Assembly (NCBI GenBank): GCA_029582265.1
Contig: CM055826.1
Location: forward strand, 38,353,060 to 38,417,059
Direction: 5' to 3'
Origin: Zoroaster sp. YZ-2022
Lineage: Eukaryota; Echinodermata; Asteroidea; Forcipulatida; Zoroasteridae
Length of the DNA stretch: 64,000 bases
In this document: piece after piece, positions 46,432 through 59,083 of the stretch
How the letters are laid out: each line of letters begins with the position of its first letter
Numbering within the stretch: position 1 is the first letter of the stretch
Notes under the pieces: model-generated
What the model saw: the letters and a program-made list of their open reading frames with translations, nothing else
Told to the model about the DNA's origin: nothing
The model's database searches: none
Made by a program: the position numbers and the translations under genes

Positions 46432-46871
46432 ATCCGTTGACACTCGACCTCAGGTGCAGGAATACAAACTTTTGATATCTAATAAACCAAAGGTGTTATG
46501 AAAATCGTAAAAAAACTTCCACCTCAATTGTATATAGATGGGCTTACTATAAAAGACTAGTTCAAATTCCCCAGGACGAATGTGGGTAATTTCTAAAAGA
46601 TTTAGATTTTTAAACTTATTATTGTTGTAATTCTAATTATAACCACAATTTTATCAAAATTGTACGTAAAACTAATAGTGTAAAGCTGACGATGGTATCA
46701 CTTTTCCCTAGATCCAATTTTCTTTGAGGTGCTGACATTCTTAGATAAAGTTTAATAAAAGCCAAAAGATTAAAGTGGGTTTCTTGTCATAATCGGTGAT
46801 GTAATGCTGTTTTTATTTAAACAACATTTAAATTTTTTTTAATTTTTTTTTTTAGTAATCTTGTTTTTCTT

Positions 46872-47134
46872 GGGCCAGCGCCAGCCAGTGATACATATAC
46901 ACGAATATGCGATTATTGGAACAAGACCAAATTTTCTATACACAAAGGTTCATACCCCTATGTAAAAAAAAACATCGTTTAACACAGCGCGGCAGAATTC
47001 CAATCGATCCAGCAATTTTGACTGCAATTGGACATCGTTTCATAGCCAAAAAAAGGGGAAAACTAACAATGCCAACGCACGGGTCTGAGGCGACGCGCAC
47101 AGAGACCAGAAACCAGAGACTTGTTTGTTTTGGC
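46872..47134. repeat. same MITE-like repeat, upstream of gene 3
   Basis: Counterpart of 3426-3687 in contig C. Confidence 0.65.
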
Positions 47135-48656
47135 CTAATCAGGTCGAATTCAGGAAAGAGTACTTATTTAATTCCACAGAAGAATGTATATTAAACAGAA
47201 TTTGAACTAATTTTCATTATATTAGTCTTTAGTCAGTGACGGAATTGTGCGCGCAATGAACTATGGGAGTTGGGTTTTGGAAAAAAGTTGTAAACAAACG
47301 CACACGTTTGTGCACAAAGTCAATGGAGGAGAAAGGTGGTCGGTCAGAAAAATTGTTTTTATGTATTATAGCAAAATTATGGAAAGAAAATGTTAATTAG
47401 TTAAATTACATACAGAACATTTTTGTATAATAAGAAAAGAATCATTTTTTTATTCCCAGAAACCACGCAGACGGAGGATTTCTCAGCTAATTTCTGGAGT
47501 GACAGTACTTGCCTTTTTATATGTTCCTAGCCCAAATAAGGACCCTTTCTCTGTTATGTATACACTGAAACGGATGAGGTGAAAGTCCAACTTGGGCTAG
47601 TTCCTGATTTTCAATTGTTGTTATTTTGTATACAATCTGATTACACTGATCTACAGCCAAAATGCTTCCGAAACAAATGAAGTCAAACTTGACTAATCAT
47701 GAGTCACTGAGAATGGAAATGATGCTTAAAATTGTTGATTGGCTCTAGTTTTCAAGATATGGTACCGTTTAATGACTACAAGAGACAAGCCAAGAAGCGC
47801 AGAGTAGACACTGAATAAGGACTGAACTATGAACTGATACATAGTAAGTGTTACATGAACAGGGCATAATATCAAGTGAAACAAACATAAACACATGAAA
47901 AGACCTAGGTTTACAATTCATAATTAAAAATCTGCTATGTACACCAAATACATAGTACATAAAATGTAAACTTAAATATCTTGGAAACAGTAGCCAATCA
48001 GTAATTTTAATTGTCATATTTGAATTCAGCACATCAAAATCCATATAATAAATAGCACATTTTATCTCCGAAGCAGACAAGTTTAAAAAAATTGTTGACC
48101 AGTGTTAGCGGGAGGAAGAACAATTTATTGGCGTTTGACGAAAGCTATATAAATTAATATGGTGATTAAAACAGGCAAGTCTCATTTTAGATCTGATGGG
48201 CGGCGATCTGTGCACAATCTACGATCGAGGAACGTGATGCGGTAATATCAGACGGTCCCAAAATAATATAATAATAAGATAATAGTTTCTTGATAAGATA
48301 ATAGTTCTTTGCTTGATTTTAATTATTTTAATGGTTTGTTTTTCGGGTGGCAGCAATTTTGTATTTATTTATTTTTTAAATCTTTATTTTTTAACGTTTT
48401 TAATTTTACGCTCGACCGACACCCCCAATTTATAATCATCATTATTCTAATCTATTGTGGGTTTGACCACGGTTAGACGATAATGCTTAATTTGTTTTTT
48501 TAAATACGATGAAATTATCTGCAAATTACCCCTTTTATAGAAGAAAAAATGCTTAAAAGACTAAAATATGATCGTCGCACCCGGGGATCAGAATCAGCTG
48601 AGAATTGCGTAGTTTTCGTGCACAAACGTCTGCGTTTGTTTCCCAGAAAACATCAC

Positions 48657-49025
48657 AACATTGGCCCAACGTAGGGCAAACGGAACGGTTTCATTGGGCC
48701 AACGTTGGCTGTCAACGTTGTCCCAACGTAATTTTGCTCATCGGCATTACGTTTGGCCAATGTTGGGCCTTTGCATCGTTACGTTTAAGCCAATATTGAG
48801 CCAACATTGAGCCAACATATTCCAACATTGGACCCAACATTGAGCCTTTGTATCATTGACTTTGCGCCAACATCGAGCCAACATAGTCCAACATTGGACC
48901 AACATTGGGCCTTTGTATCATTGACTTTGAGCCAACATCACGCCAACATATTCCAACATTGGACCAACATTGGGCCTTTGTATCATTGACTTTGAGCCAG
49001 CATCGAGCCAACATTGAGCCAACAC
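48657..49025. repeat. CAACATTGG minisatellite, contig C
   Basis: Same array as 5390-5765 with units gained and lost, so it varies in copy number between blocks. Confidence 0.85.
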
Positions 49026-49033
49026 ACTAAAAA

Positions 49034-49243
49034 TTCCTGGGTCAGATTTGACCCATACACCGGATTGGATATGACCCCGTTTCCGGGTCAGAATGACCCA
49101 AAAAGTTGGGTCAGATTATTTGACCCGGAAAACAAGTCAAATAATCTGACCCAACTTTCCGGGGTCATTCTTACCTGGAAAGGGTCGGGTCATATCCAAC
49201 CCGGACTCACGGCTCAGATTAATGTTGACCCGGATTCCGGGTC
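49034..49243. repeat. GGGTCA foldback element, contig C
   Basis: Counterpart of 5771-5980, nearly identical. Confidence 0.75.
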
Positions 49244-50084
49244 TAATGAGATAAGCATGTCTTCCGTGTATTAAGAAGCCTTATCTATGGCAAGCAATCA
49301 AATACAATAAATTTCTTGTTTTTATGTAACATTTAGCTGAATCATAACCTGATATAAACTGTTAAATTTGCATAGAAAATTGCCATAAATAAGTGCATCT
49401 TTCTATAAAGAACACATGCTTACCTTGTTAGGATGGCCTAGGAAACAACACATTGTAATTTGAAGGATAACTGTAAAATGAAAAGAAACAAACAACAAAT
49501 GATCTTCTGATTATTATATGTATTTATTTCTCTTTAACTGTTGAAAATACATGTTCATAAATAGTCATTTTAAAGTTATTGTTTAAAGGTGGTATTGCCA
49601 CGTATCAACAGGGCATGGAATCAGAGTTCAAGTTCTAGATTAACTCAGTGACTGAAAATAATACTCACGTGGTAAGGTCATATATATAATTACGACTTCA
49701 TGCTCAGTGTGATATGCCATTCTCAATGCACAACACACTCAGGATCGATGCCTGCAGGCAAAAAGCAGTGTGAGGAACCCCCACACGAGCACACTTCAAA
49801 CACGTGGTCATGAACTGGTCATGCAGTTTGTGTTGCCGTTACACCCAAGTTGATTCACCCTTTCTCTTTGGTTGAATTGTGCATTGTACTGAGACAGTAC
49901 AATGTTCTTTTAAAAAGTAAGTAGACGAGGCCTACCATGGAGGAAGAGACTACTGATGCAACAGTGTCTTGCTTGTCCACCATGCGTTTTGGTACGTAAC
50001 CTTTTATTATAGTGGTGGTTGCGATGGATAACATTGTCAAAACAATGTTATCCATCGATACTTCACTACCTTATACTTCACTAC

Positions 50085-50702
50085 CTTAGAGGGGCGAGAG
50101 GTACTAAAACCCAAGGGGAGAGAGAGCAGCACTCATACGCGTCCCATGTATAACCCCAGTCGTGCTAACCGACATACCAAAGTACGCCCAAAACACAGTA
50201 CAGCCACACGGCAGGTATTACACAGGTCGCGCTCGAGTAACTACAACAAAGGACCGGAATCTCGTGAGACAAAGGAACCCAACAGGCCTACAAAAGGGGT
50301 GCAACTTGCAAGGGCTGCATCTCATATAAGAAAAACAGAACAATGCAGTACATCATCGTGATACAAATCTGTTATTTAATATACCCTTTTACAGTAATAA
50401 TAGTCAGCCCATATATACACAGTATAGTCATCACCAAGGTAGGGTCAAATCTTAATGAACACGCTAAATACTAACTCCTGCACATACTCACAGAATTAGT
50501 TCACGACCCACGGATAGGCCACACCATGACAGAATCCGCGAGACAATAGAATGCCCAAGCTTATATTGACAAGGCGAAATATGTGACGTATGCTACATAT
50601 GGCATTTCAGCCAATGGGCGCAAGTTTGTCTCAGGTGGGCGCAACGATATTTCTAGGCAACAAGACACCACTTTGTTACTCAGAAAAATGTGCTTCATAA
50701 CA
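50085..50702 (-). repeat. LTR of the gypsy element, contig C
   Basis: Begins TGTTATGAAG on the minus strand at 50702. It contains a TATATAT stretch near 50415 and an A/T-rich signal region. It is nearly identical to the LTR at 7457 in contig A, with the same flank downstream. The other end lies near a doubled TACTTCACTACCTTA, roughly 50060-50090, and is not resolved. Confidence 0.7.
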
Positions 50703-51025
50703 GTTATGCGGGACAGGGCATCTGCATTTCCATTGTTCTTTCCGGGGCGGTACTGTATGTCAAGGTTGAAGAGGGACAGGTCGTTGACCCAACGATGGCT
50801 GTGCGCATCCAATTTAGCTTTCTTTAGCACATACGTCAATGGGTTGTTGTCTGTGACGGCGGTAACTTCGTGGCCATACAAGTAGTCCCGAAACTTAATA
50901 GTCAGTGCCCAGTGTAACGCCCTGAATTCTAGCTTGTGGGCCGGATACCTTTTTTCTGCTGAAGACAGAGTCCTGCTAGCATATGCGATTACGCGTTCCC
51001 GTCCATCTTGTTGTTGTGTTAACAC
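50561..51025 (-). pseudogene. gypsy RNase H running into the LTR
   Basis: LTQQQDGRERVIAYASRTLS and TDNNPLTYVLKKAKLDAHSH are RNase H signatures, ending PGKNNGNADALSRI. The next codons already read the LTR (from 50702), so the roughly 45 terminal residues are LTR sequence, not protein of the element. Confidence 0.85.
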
Positions 51026-51311
51026 CGCACCTATAGGCCCTCCAGAGATGCATCAGTCTGCACTACAAACGGCAGCGTGTAGTCTGCGTATGCCAAGACT
51101 GGAGTGGAAGTTAATTTTGAAATTAGGGATCGAAACGCCACCTCACATTGGTCACTCCAGATAAATGGGGGGTCTTTGTAACCTCGCTTTCCTCCAATTA
51201 ATTTGAAGAGAGGGTTGGCTATTTTGGCATAGTTGTGGATGAATTTCCTGTAGTAGCCCGTAATGCCAAGGAAACTTCGGACATCCTTCTTACTTTAGGT
51301 CGGCCAGTTCT

Positions 51312-52904
51312 CTACGGCTGCAACCTTCTCAGGGTTAGTAGTAATCCTTCAGCAGAAACAATGTGCCTGAGATATTGCACACTGCTCTTGAGGAAGTGAC
51401 ACTTTGACGGTTTGAGCTTTAGGTTGTGACGTCTCAGTCTCTGAAATACCTCTTCAAGACGGGAGATGTGTTCTTCAATGGTTGAACTGTAGATGATGAT
51501 GTCATCAAGATAAAGAAGAACACTTTCAAAATTCATGTCGCTAAACACGGTGGACATCAGGCGTTGGAACGTGGCTGGTGCATTGACGAGACCAAACGGC
51601 ATTCTTGTAAACTCGAACAGTCCCATGGGTGTCGTAAAAGCTGTCTTTGGCTGGTCCTTCTCCGCCATTCGAACTTGAAGATAGCCAGAAGTGAGATCTA
51701 AGCAAGTAAAATACTTAGCTTTCCCTAAGGCATCTAAAGCTTCTTCAATCCGTGGTAGTGGGTATGCATCACGAACAGTTCTGGAGTTTAGTTTACGATA
51801 GTCAACGCAAAGCCTAATACTGCCATCTTTCTTCCGGACAATTACTACTGGGGAAGCAAACGGGCTCTGACTCGGTTTGATGACTTTGCTCCTCTCCAGA
51901 TCTTCTATGTGCTTACGCACCTCTTGGAATTCTCCTGGTACAATGCGCCTGTACGGGATACGGAAGGGGGTTGGGTCAGTCAGTGGGATTTCGTGATCAA
52001 CTGTCGTGGTCATGTCAATATCGAGCGAATCTTTGGAGAAAACGTTGGCATTTTGTCTGAGGACATCCTCAAGGGCGATCCTTTCTGAGGGAGTCAGATC
52101 AGCAACGTCGATGTCTGGCATGGGGTTTTCATCGGACGCTGTTTGTTGAAAAGTCACCACATCTGCAGTATCGGGATCTGGCGTTGAGTGAACGACTTGG
52201 ATACTGGACAGCCATGCCACAACTGCATTCCTTCTAACAGTTACCGTCTGATGAGACAAGTTGCACAGCCGAATAGGTACTTTACAGTCTCGGACTTCTA
52301 CCAACATCTGCCCAACAGCTAGACTATTATTGCTCTTGCCCTCCACCAGTGCTGTGATGCAACGACCTTTAGTAGATTTTGGAGCGTTGGCCGTTATGAT
52401 TACTTCTGCTCCAGGCTGTACTTCGAGCGAGCGTCTTCCTGCATAGCGAAGATGACCAATCTCTCCATTGGTGCGAGCAATATCTATGCCATCTGTATTT
52501 ATGCACTGGAATGCTGAATACCAATTGGCAGACTTGTGGGCTCTTGTCATGAAACCTCGGCCATATTTACTGTGCAGCATGCCCCGTACTGCTAAGATCA
52601 CATTGGTCCCAAGAAGGAGAGGGGTTGAGCGTCTGAACTTTGTCACTGGGACGACTAACGCAGGAACATTTCTGATCTCTTCACCGATGGCATTAATATG
52701 GAGGAGGATATACCCCCGATGAGGGACATTCTGACCGCCAGCGCCCTTAATGATGATGTCGGTCTTCTTCAAAACTTGTTGTTTAAGTTCAGGATGACTT
52801 AAGATGAAATCGTCTGTAATGGTGGTCACCTGTGAACCAGTGTCAAGCAGAGCCTGACAAGTCCTCCCTGAGACGACTACGTCTGTGGTACTTACTGGTC
52901 CCAC
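51312..52904 (-). pseudogene. gypsy protease and reverse transcriptase
   Basis: 530 codons. Aspartic protease motif LLDTGSQ near residue 20; reverse transcriptase with VIVRKKDGSIRLCVDYRKLN and the active site YLDDIIIYSS in the last quarter. The frame is lost right after HIVSAEG near 51345; the correct continuation lies one frame over and contains a TAA at about 51291, so the gene is dead. Protease followed by RT is the Ty3/gypsy and BEL order; the RT sequence fits gypsy. Confidence 0.9.
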
Positions 52905-53031
52905 CAGTTCTTTATCTGGCTGATATGGGTTTGGAGAGAGATCATCTTCGATTCACTCCAGCGTGTAGTGTCCATAGTAGGGCTCTCCTTACTTGTGATA
53001 CCTGTCATTTGCCCAGCATCAACAGGTTGAA

Positions 53032-54092
53032 CTAGTTTAAAGGCATCTGCTGTCTCCCTTGTTCCGTGGCGAAGTTGGTCTGTCGTCTCGGTGCTTTACA
53101 CTCACGAGAGAAGTGGCCTACCTCACCGCAAGTGTAACATCTCTGCACTTGTCTCATGGTGGGGATGTGGCGGGATTGATTCATATCCCTAATCTGCCTG
53201 GGGGGTCCTTGTCTACTGAGGGCACTCTCTATTTGGTGTACACGTTGACCAAGAGAGTGTTGGCCATGTACGACCTGATCCAACGTTGACATGTGTTGTT
53301 TCATCATTTTTGTCAGTTCCTCCAATTGTCCATTGACATTTGGAGTGACTTGATTATGTGATTGTGCCAGCTTCATCTCCAGTTCTTTCTTCGTCTTTTG
53401 GTGTTGGGATGTTGAATTGTCAGCCTCTGTAGTCTGTTGATGGATGGAGTACTGGTAACGCCTAGCTTCCCGTACATGAGAGAATTCCTCGTTGATGACT
53501 CGCAACTCCTTTCTGAGTGTTTTGAAACTCATACAGCGAGGCTGCATTGGGGCAAGGCGTTGCCGGACTGCGTTGTCATGGAGACCAGACATGAATTGGG
53601 TTGTCAGGAGCACATCACGATCTTCTCCAAGGGAACCTTGCCTCCCTTGCCGCCTTTTGATGTCCTCTACATTTCTCAACAAGGTCTCGAGGGCAATGGC
53701 ATACCGTCGATTGCAGTCTCCTCTGACCGCTGCCGTCTCGAAAAAAATGTCGCTATGGGGGTCGCTGCATTACATCCTTCTCCAAATTCGTCTAGTCGTT
53801 CTGAGATGGCCTCCTCTGCAGTGGTGGTTCCACGGCTCTCCAAGTTTAGGACCACGTCCCGAGCGTCAGCTTTTGTATGTCGGACGACTTCCTGGAACCT
53901 GACTCGCTCTGCTTGGGGTCCCTTTAATTCCAGAAGAAACCGCATGTCACGTGCCCAGTCCTCTACTCGGAGTCCATGTTTTTTCGAACTAGAACCACTA
54001 AATGTAGGGACATCCTTCAACTGGTGAGCGGTGTAAGTCCCTGGCGTCTGGTGCCCGAGAGTTGGCTTGGAAAGGGGGTCGAAATCTGTCAC
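53032..54092 (-). pseudogene. gypsy gag, frameshifted
   Basis: Structural polyprotein of a retrotransposon. Two overlapping frames: 54092-53676, capsid-like with LKDVPTFSGSSSK near the start, and 53682-53032, ending in a CCHC zinc knuckle, CYTCGEVGHFSREC. A frameshift near 53680 separates them. The first frame has no ATG; it opens right after ACACAG, which looks like a splice acceptor but may be chance. Confidence 0.8.
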
Positions 54093-54433
54093 TGTGTATA
54101 TTTTAGTTAATTGTTAAAGAGCACCAGACCATTCCTTTGACCTGACACTGGCCCTGTGCTAAGCTGGTCAGTGAGCAGGTAAGCAGTAAACAGTAAACAC
54201 ATATGCCGGACAGCTGCTTTCTCCCATACACTCATACTGCTCAATAATTCTGGTGAGTCTTTCTTTTAATTACCTATTATTTGCATTATATAAAATATAT
54301 ATATCCTCATTGTGCATTTTGTCTTGAGATTTTGGGATCGATTAAGTTATGAGTAAATCTTAAGTTTATGATCATTGAAAAGATTTCAGCAGTGGTTGGA
54401 AAATTTTAAAGTTTTGCATTTTATCTTATTTTA

Positions 54434-54637
54434 AGTTGGTTGTTTTATTCTGGAGATACATATATATTGTATTTTTTATCAAACTTTCAAAGTGTGGAAA
54501 CTAGTTATTTGCCTTTTGGTTGGTTTCCAAATAAAGTTTATTTACAAGTGTAGTTTTGTTCAGATTTACTTAGAGATCTGTTGAAAGTTTGATAAAAAAT
54601 ACAATATATATGTATCTCCAGAATAAAACAACCAACT
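54434..54637. repeat. foldback MITE upstream of the gypsy remnant
   Basis: Arms of about 60 bp: AGTTGGTTGTTTTATTCTGG..GTATTTTTTATCAAAC and the inverse, around an 80 bp centre. Confidence 0.8.
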
Positions 54638-54639
54638 AA

Positions 54640-55076
54640 AGGCATACAGTATCATATTCATGGCAGTATACAACTATAGTTGTGCAGTTACTTTATATAT
54701 TGGGCAGAAAAGGTCGCCAAAAAGGATTATCCTATCAGATGGATGTACAATTTGAAATAAATCAGTGGCCGATGATCTATTTCAACATGTATAAAAAAAG
54801 CATATGCATATTATCAGAAGTATATCTGTTTCCTCCAAAACGGTACAATAAAATAAACCGAAACCTTGACAGGTTAGGTTCTGTACATACGCCGAATCTT
54901 ATGAAGTATGGTCACATTTACAGACATATTACCAAAGATGTTAAACCTCCTTAAGCCCTTGGTCATGCCCAATTCCCTATGCAAAATTACTGTAATATTC
55001 TTCCTCAAGATTAGTTATTAGCTGATCATCATTGTAATCTTTATTTTACAACATTCCCTAACACACAGCCTTGAGT

Positions 55077-55111
<35 letters not shown>

Positions 55112-56505
55112 CGTACTTAAACTAATGTTGAACATTAAGTTGAACAGTTTTCCAAAATCAATAAATATGAATTTGGTAAATTCCACTTAAAATACAATTA
55201 CAAAAACGCTGTATACATTTACACCGCTGAATCGTTATCGACATAATGAAATAACCTGAAAATTACCAACAATTAGGTTATAACGTTCATTTTTTATATG
55301 ATTCATCATCATGTCATTCATGGCTATAGATCAATACTGAATGTTGGTAAGCAGTTGCAATATCCATTTTGTTATAATTATGCTAAATTATGCTCATCAT
55401 TTCAGAGGCTATTTTGCGGAACCCCCTGGTGGTCATCGGTTCCTCGGCCGATCAAGCCCACGGAGGACGAAAAAGTGGGAAAATGATTTCTGTTGTTATA
55501 CATGTAGTACACACTTTCACATGTTAGTTTTATGGTATATTGAAAGAAAACTAGATTATCATTGTTGTCGCCTCTCTTTAATTAAGGTAGGCCTAAATAC
55601 AGTGGGAATAAATACTGCCCACATTTTTGCCTTGAGTTTTAAAAACTCATTTTAAAACATTGTGAAACTCAATTAAGCCACTCTTCTATTTATCAGGTGA
55701 AATTTTCACAGGTTCCTTTCATGGCCATTTCTTGAAAAGTAGATTATTTGAGCTTATAATTATGCTTGGGCGACATCGATATATTTCATCCACGATAGAT
55801 CGCCAAACATAAATCGCGATTTTCAATAGTATCGCGATTATTTGTTTTTCATTCACGCGTGATTGCTTTAGAGCCGATAACCACAATAACCTTCTATACA
55901 AGCGTCACAATAAATCGCAAATACTTATAATGCTGTTTCGTTTATGAGAAAAAAAAATTAAAATGCATTTTGATTTTCTGTATTTAATCTACAGTGTGTC
56001 TAAACAAAACGCAACACAGTGTTCTTCATTTAATTTCTCCAAAGTGTGTTTAATAAGCAGTCAATGTAATTGAATCTGAGGATGTTCTCTTTTTAAAACT
56101 GATTTTAAAAAAATATGATTCTGTACAAAAAAAACTCGTGTTTAGTCCAATGGCATTGCCACAGTATCTGTTATCCTGACGTGCTCATCACATACTAGTT
56201 TTGTGTGATCATAGCTAAATTTACACATGCCCGTAAAGTGTTGAAATCCCATTGGGCAGAACCAACATTTAGTTTTCTAATATCAGGATAATCTCTGCAA
56301 CACATCATCGGTTTTAAATGTAAATTTCTATTTCTGTTTTGTAAAGAGGACATCCTATAAGCTTTAATTAGATCGAAAAACATTGAATAAATGAAGAACC
56401 TTGGGTTGGGTTGGTTTTTAAGACACAATTTAATGTCTTATTAAGGAAAGGGTACCCTTTCCATAATTCAAACTTAACAAAATTTATACCATCATCGGCT
56501 GTACA
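54640..56505. other. intergenic DNA, no gene seen
   Basis: AT-rich with one GT microsatellite. The short reading frames here show no family resemblance, no codon structure and no splice partners. Confidence 0.55.
55079..55107. repeat. GT microsatellite
   Basis: (GT)n, about 14 units. Confidence 0.95.
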
Positions 56506-56508
56506 CTT

Positions 56509-57040
56509 AAAGGGGCAGTATCGTCACGATCAACAGGGCATGGAATCTGAATGCTAGTTTTAGATTAACACAGTTACTACCATAATACCCCACATAATAA
56601 ATAATAATAATGTCGGGCATTTTAAAGCGCTCTTAAACAAGGTATCGGAGCGCTGTACATTATTACCCCTGCTCATCAGGCGCATAAATCATTCCAGAAA
56701 CCATCTCAGCTCCCTGTGGAGTATACAGCTCAATTGCTGCCATTTCGGCGCACATGGGCTAATCAAACACAACAACCAAATCTGCCCTCACAGGTACCCA
56801 TTTACTCCTGGGTGGATAGAAGCAATTATGGTAAAGTGTCTTGCTCAAGGACACAAATACCACGGTCACGGACAGGATTCGAACCCACATTCTGACGACT
56901 CAGCGCCCAGAACACAAATCCGATGCACTAAACCGCTCAACCATGGCACTCCACATGATAAGGTCACTGCATAAATGAGTAATTTTCAGTCACCGTGTTA
57001 ATTTTAAACTAGGACATCGATTCCATGCCCTGTCGAAAGT
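56509..57040. repeat. foldback element interrupted by a SINE
   Basis: Left arm ATCAACAGGGCATGGAATC, right arm GATTCCATGCCCTGTCGA. The SINE at 56596-56950 splits it. A related single stretch occurs at about 6325-6425 and 49590-49690. Confidence 0.65.
56596..56950 (-). mobile_element. tRNA-derived SINE (family 1), minus strand
   Basis: Read on the minus strand it opens with a Leu/Ser tRNA-like head (GTTGAGCGGTTTAG A-box, GGGTTCGAATCC B-box), then a core with TGTCCTTGAGCAAGACACTT, and ends in an (ATT)n tail. Flanked by CCACAT on both sides (56590-56595, 56951-56956), a target-site duplication. It is inserted inside a foldback element. Confidence 0.85.
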
Positions 57041-57179
57041 CTGTACAGTAGGTTTTCCCGGCCAAATTCATCAAATAAGCATTCAAATTCGTTTTCGTGC
57101 GTTCGTATTAAAGCGATTTTTCTCATCCAGTTGCCACGCGGTTTGAATTTAGAATCCAGACATTCTTGTGGTAATATAC

Positions 57180-57955
57180 TGTTGCATTCCCACTACTGTG
57201 GGTCAACAAAATAATAGTCGGACACAAACTTTGTTGTGAAAATCTCAATCAATGGGGATGGTTTATTATTAACATCACTATTTAACAATAATAACAGGCA
57301 CTAATAACATGTATGACAGGAGTGGTAGCGTATAGGTACATGTCAATAGTTAAACTTATATACTTGTGCTAAGTTCCGAATAGGGTGTACGAATACCAAC
57401 TATTGGGTACAGTCAGTGGGGACCATCGTTCCTTCATGCGGTTTGTCACTCGGTATACGGTACGGGCACTGCTATACCGAGAGACGGTCGGCTGGTTGGT
57501 CTCGACGACGGGGACCACCAGGGCTACGGGATGTCTGGACGGGGCCAGAGTGTGTATCAGACCGCATAGCTAGGCGAACCAATGGTCATATCGACGCCCT
57601 GCACCACTGGTTCAACGAACGAGGTTCTGGACCGTAATAGTTCGGTATATCGCACTGTCATGGATCGGATCGCAATACGGGATATTATTCGGAATCGCAC
57701 TTCGCCGAGATCAGGAAATCTCGGGGATTATATAGAAATCTGGGGCCTAGGAATGAATAAAACATTAGCCTAGTTTAGCGTCTTAGCCAATGAGAAGCTT
57801 GGCTTCCGCGTCTAAGGGTAGAAACGTGTGCAAAATCAGGGTATACAACAGGTCCTTGTTCCATATAAGGAAAGGTATTTGACGAAAGTGAAGTGAATGA
57901 CAACTTAGAAAGGAGGGCGTGTTCAAGGGGACGATGCTTACTGGGGTGCTATCAA
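57180..57955 (+). mobile_element. relative of the 763 bp LTR, opposite orientation
   Basis: Begins TGTTGCATTCCC and runs parallel to the minus strand of 43980-43218 with scattered substitutions. DNA to about 58370 may be internal sequence of the same element: GC-richer than its surroundings, with no ORF I recognise. No second LTR and no clear target duplication found. Confidence 0.65.
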
Positions 57956-58708
57956 GCTATTTGCTTGGATGCTAAGCTATTACTGCATGAGGGGAACAGC
58001 GGCTGTGCTTGGGTAGGGAGCACTATACACGCGGGCCACGGCTAATGACTGAGCGGGTCAGTCACGGTGACTGTTTGGCCGTGGTTCACCCACGAACCGT
58101 GTTCGGTATGAAGGGGTGGACTCTGAGGAAAGTATTCGGAAAATAGACTAAGTTCAAAGGACGGCTCCAAGCCACGTGGCGGGAGGGTGTGGCACGCACG
58201 CAAGGCTCTCGCTGGTGTTGCATTATGCATTGCGTTGGCGGTGGATATGCATGAGCAAAAGTAGCGTCCTTGTTAGGATTGCATATTCATAGCGGACAAT
58301 CGAGGGTCCGGGAAAACAACCCTGGGACTTAGACTGCTTGAAATTGCATCGTCAGAAAAATATTGGAAGTGGAAGAAATGAAATAGAGGGTGCTAATATT
58401 TATCAAAATCAAAGGGTAAGATTCGTAACAATACATTCAAATTCAAATTTGCATCATTAATTTTAGTGATTCAATCCGTCATTCAATTCCACTAGATTGG
58501 CTTGAAATGGTGATATGCCACGGAAAGCTCAGGCGAATTTGAATGTATTATATTGTTTGTGGGTATTTTTAAATTTGATACCATTTTGTTTCATTGTATG
58601 ACACCGAGAGTGCGATTAAATGAAATTGAATGAATGGTGATTTTGATAAGCATTCAATTTAGCACAAAAATGATTGACGCTAATTTAAAGAATTTGGCTG
58701 AGAAACGT

Positions 58709-59038
58709 GGCCGAGCGGTCTAGCTTACCGGATTCAAGTACTGGTGTTAGCAACATAATGTGGGTTCGAATCACGGCCGTGACACTTGTGTCCTTGAGCA
58801 AGACACTTAATCATAATTGCTTCTCTCCACCCAGGGGTTAAATGGGTACCTGTGAAGGCAGAGTTGGTTTGCTCTATATGCGCTAGAAATGGCAGCAATT
58901 GAGCTGTATACTCCCCAGGGAGCTGAGATGGTTTCAGGAATGATTTATGAGCCTTATGAGCCTCATGAGCAGGGATAATAATATAATGCGCCTTGAGCAC
59001 CACTTAGTTGGTGGATACGTGCGCTATATAAATCCACA

Positions 59039-59081
<43 letters not shown>

Positions 59082-59083
59082 GT
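58709..59083 (+). mobile_element. tRNA-derived SINE (family 1), plus strand
   Basis: Head GGCCGAGCGGTCTAG (A-box) and GGGTTCGAATC (B-box), core TGTCCTTGAGCAAGACACTT, tail ATAAATCC followed by (ATT)n at 59039-59083. The same place in contig A (about 13609) lacks it, having eleven other bases there. Polymerase III promoter boxes are intact by eye. Confidence 0.88.

Larger units (their letters stand above)
50085..54092 (-). mobile_element. Ty3/gypsy-type LTR retrotransposon, deleted and decayed
   Basis: Read on the minus strand: gag (54092-53032), protease and reverse transcriptase (52904-51312), RNase H (51300-50703), then directly an LTR starting TGTTATGAAG at 50702. Integrase, normally after RNase H in this group, is absent, and so is the polypurine tract. 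No 5' LTR is visible beyond 54092. The lower LTR end is not resolved; my 50085 is approximate. The same LTR sits at the matching place in contig A. Confidence 0.85.

Noticed and set aside
53437..54027. Plus-strand 196-codon frame
   Set aside because: Antisense shadow of the gypsy gag.
57385..57773. Overlapping 60-70 codon frames
   Set aside because: They lie in the LTR-like repeat; frames are not kept in its inverted copy at 43218-43980.
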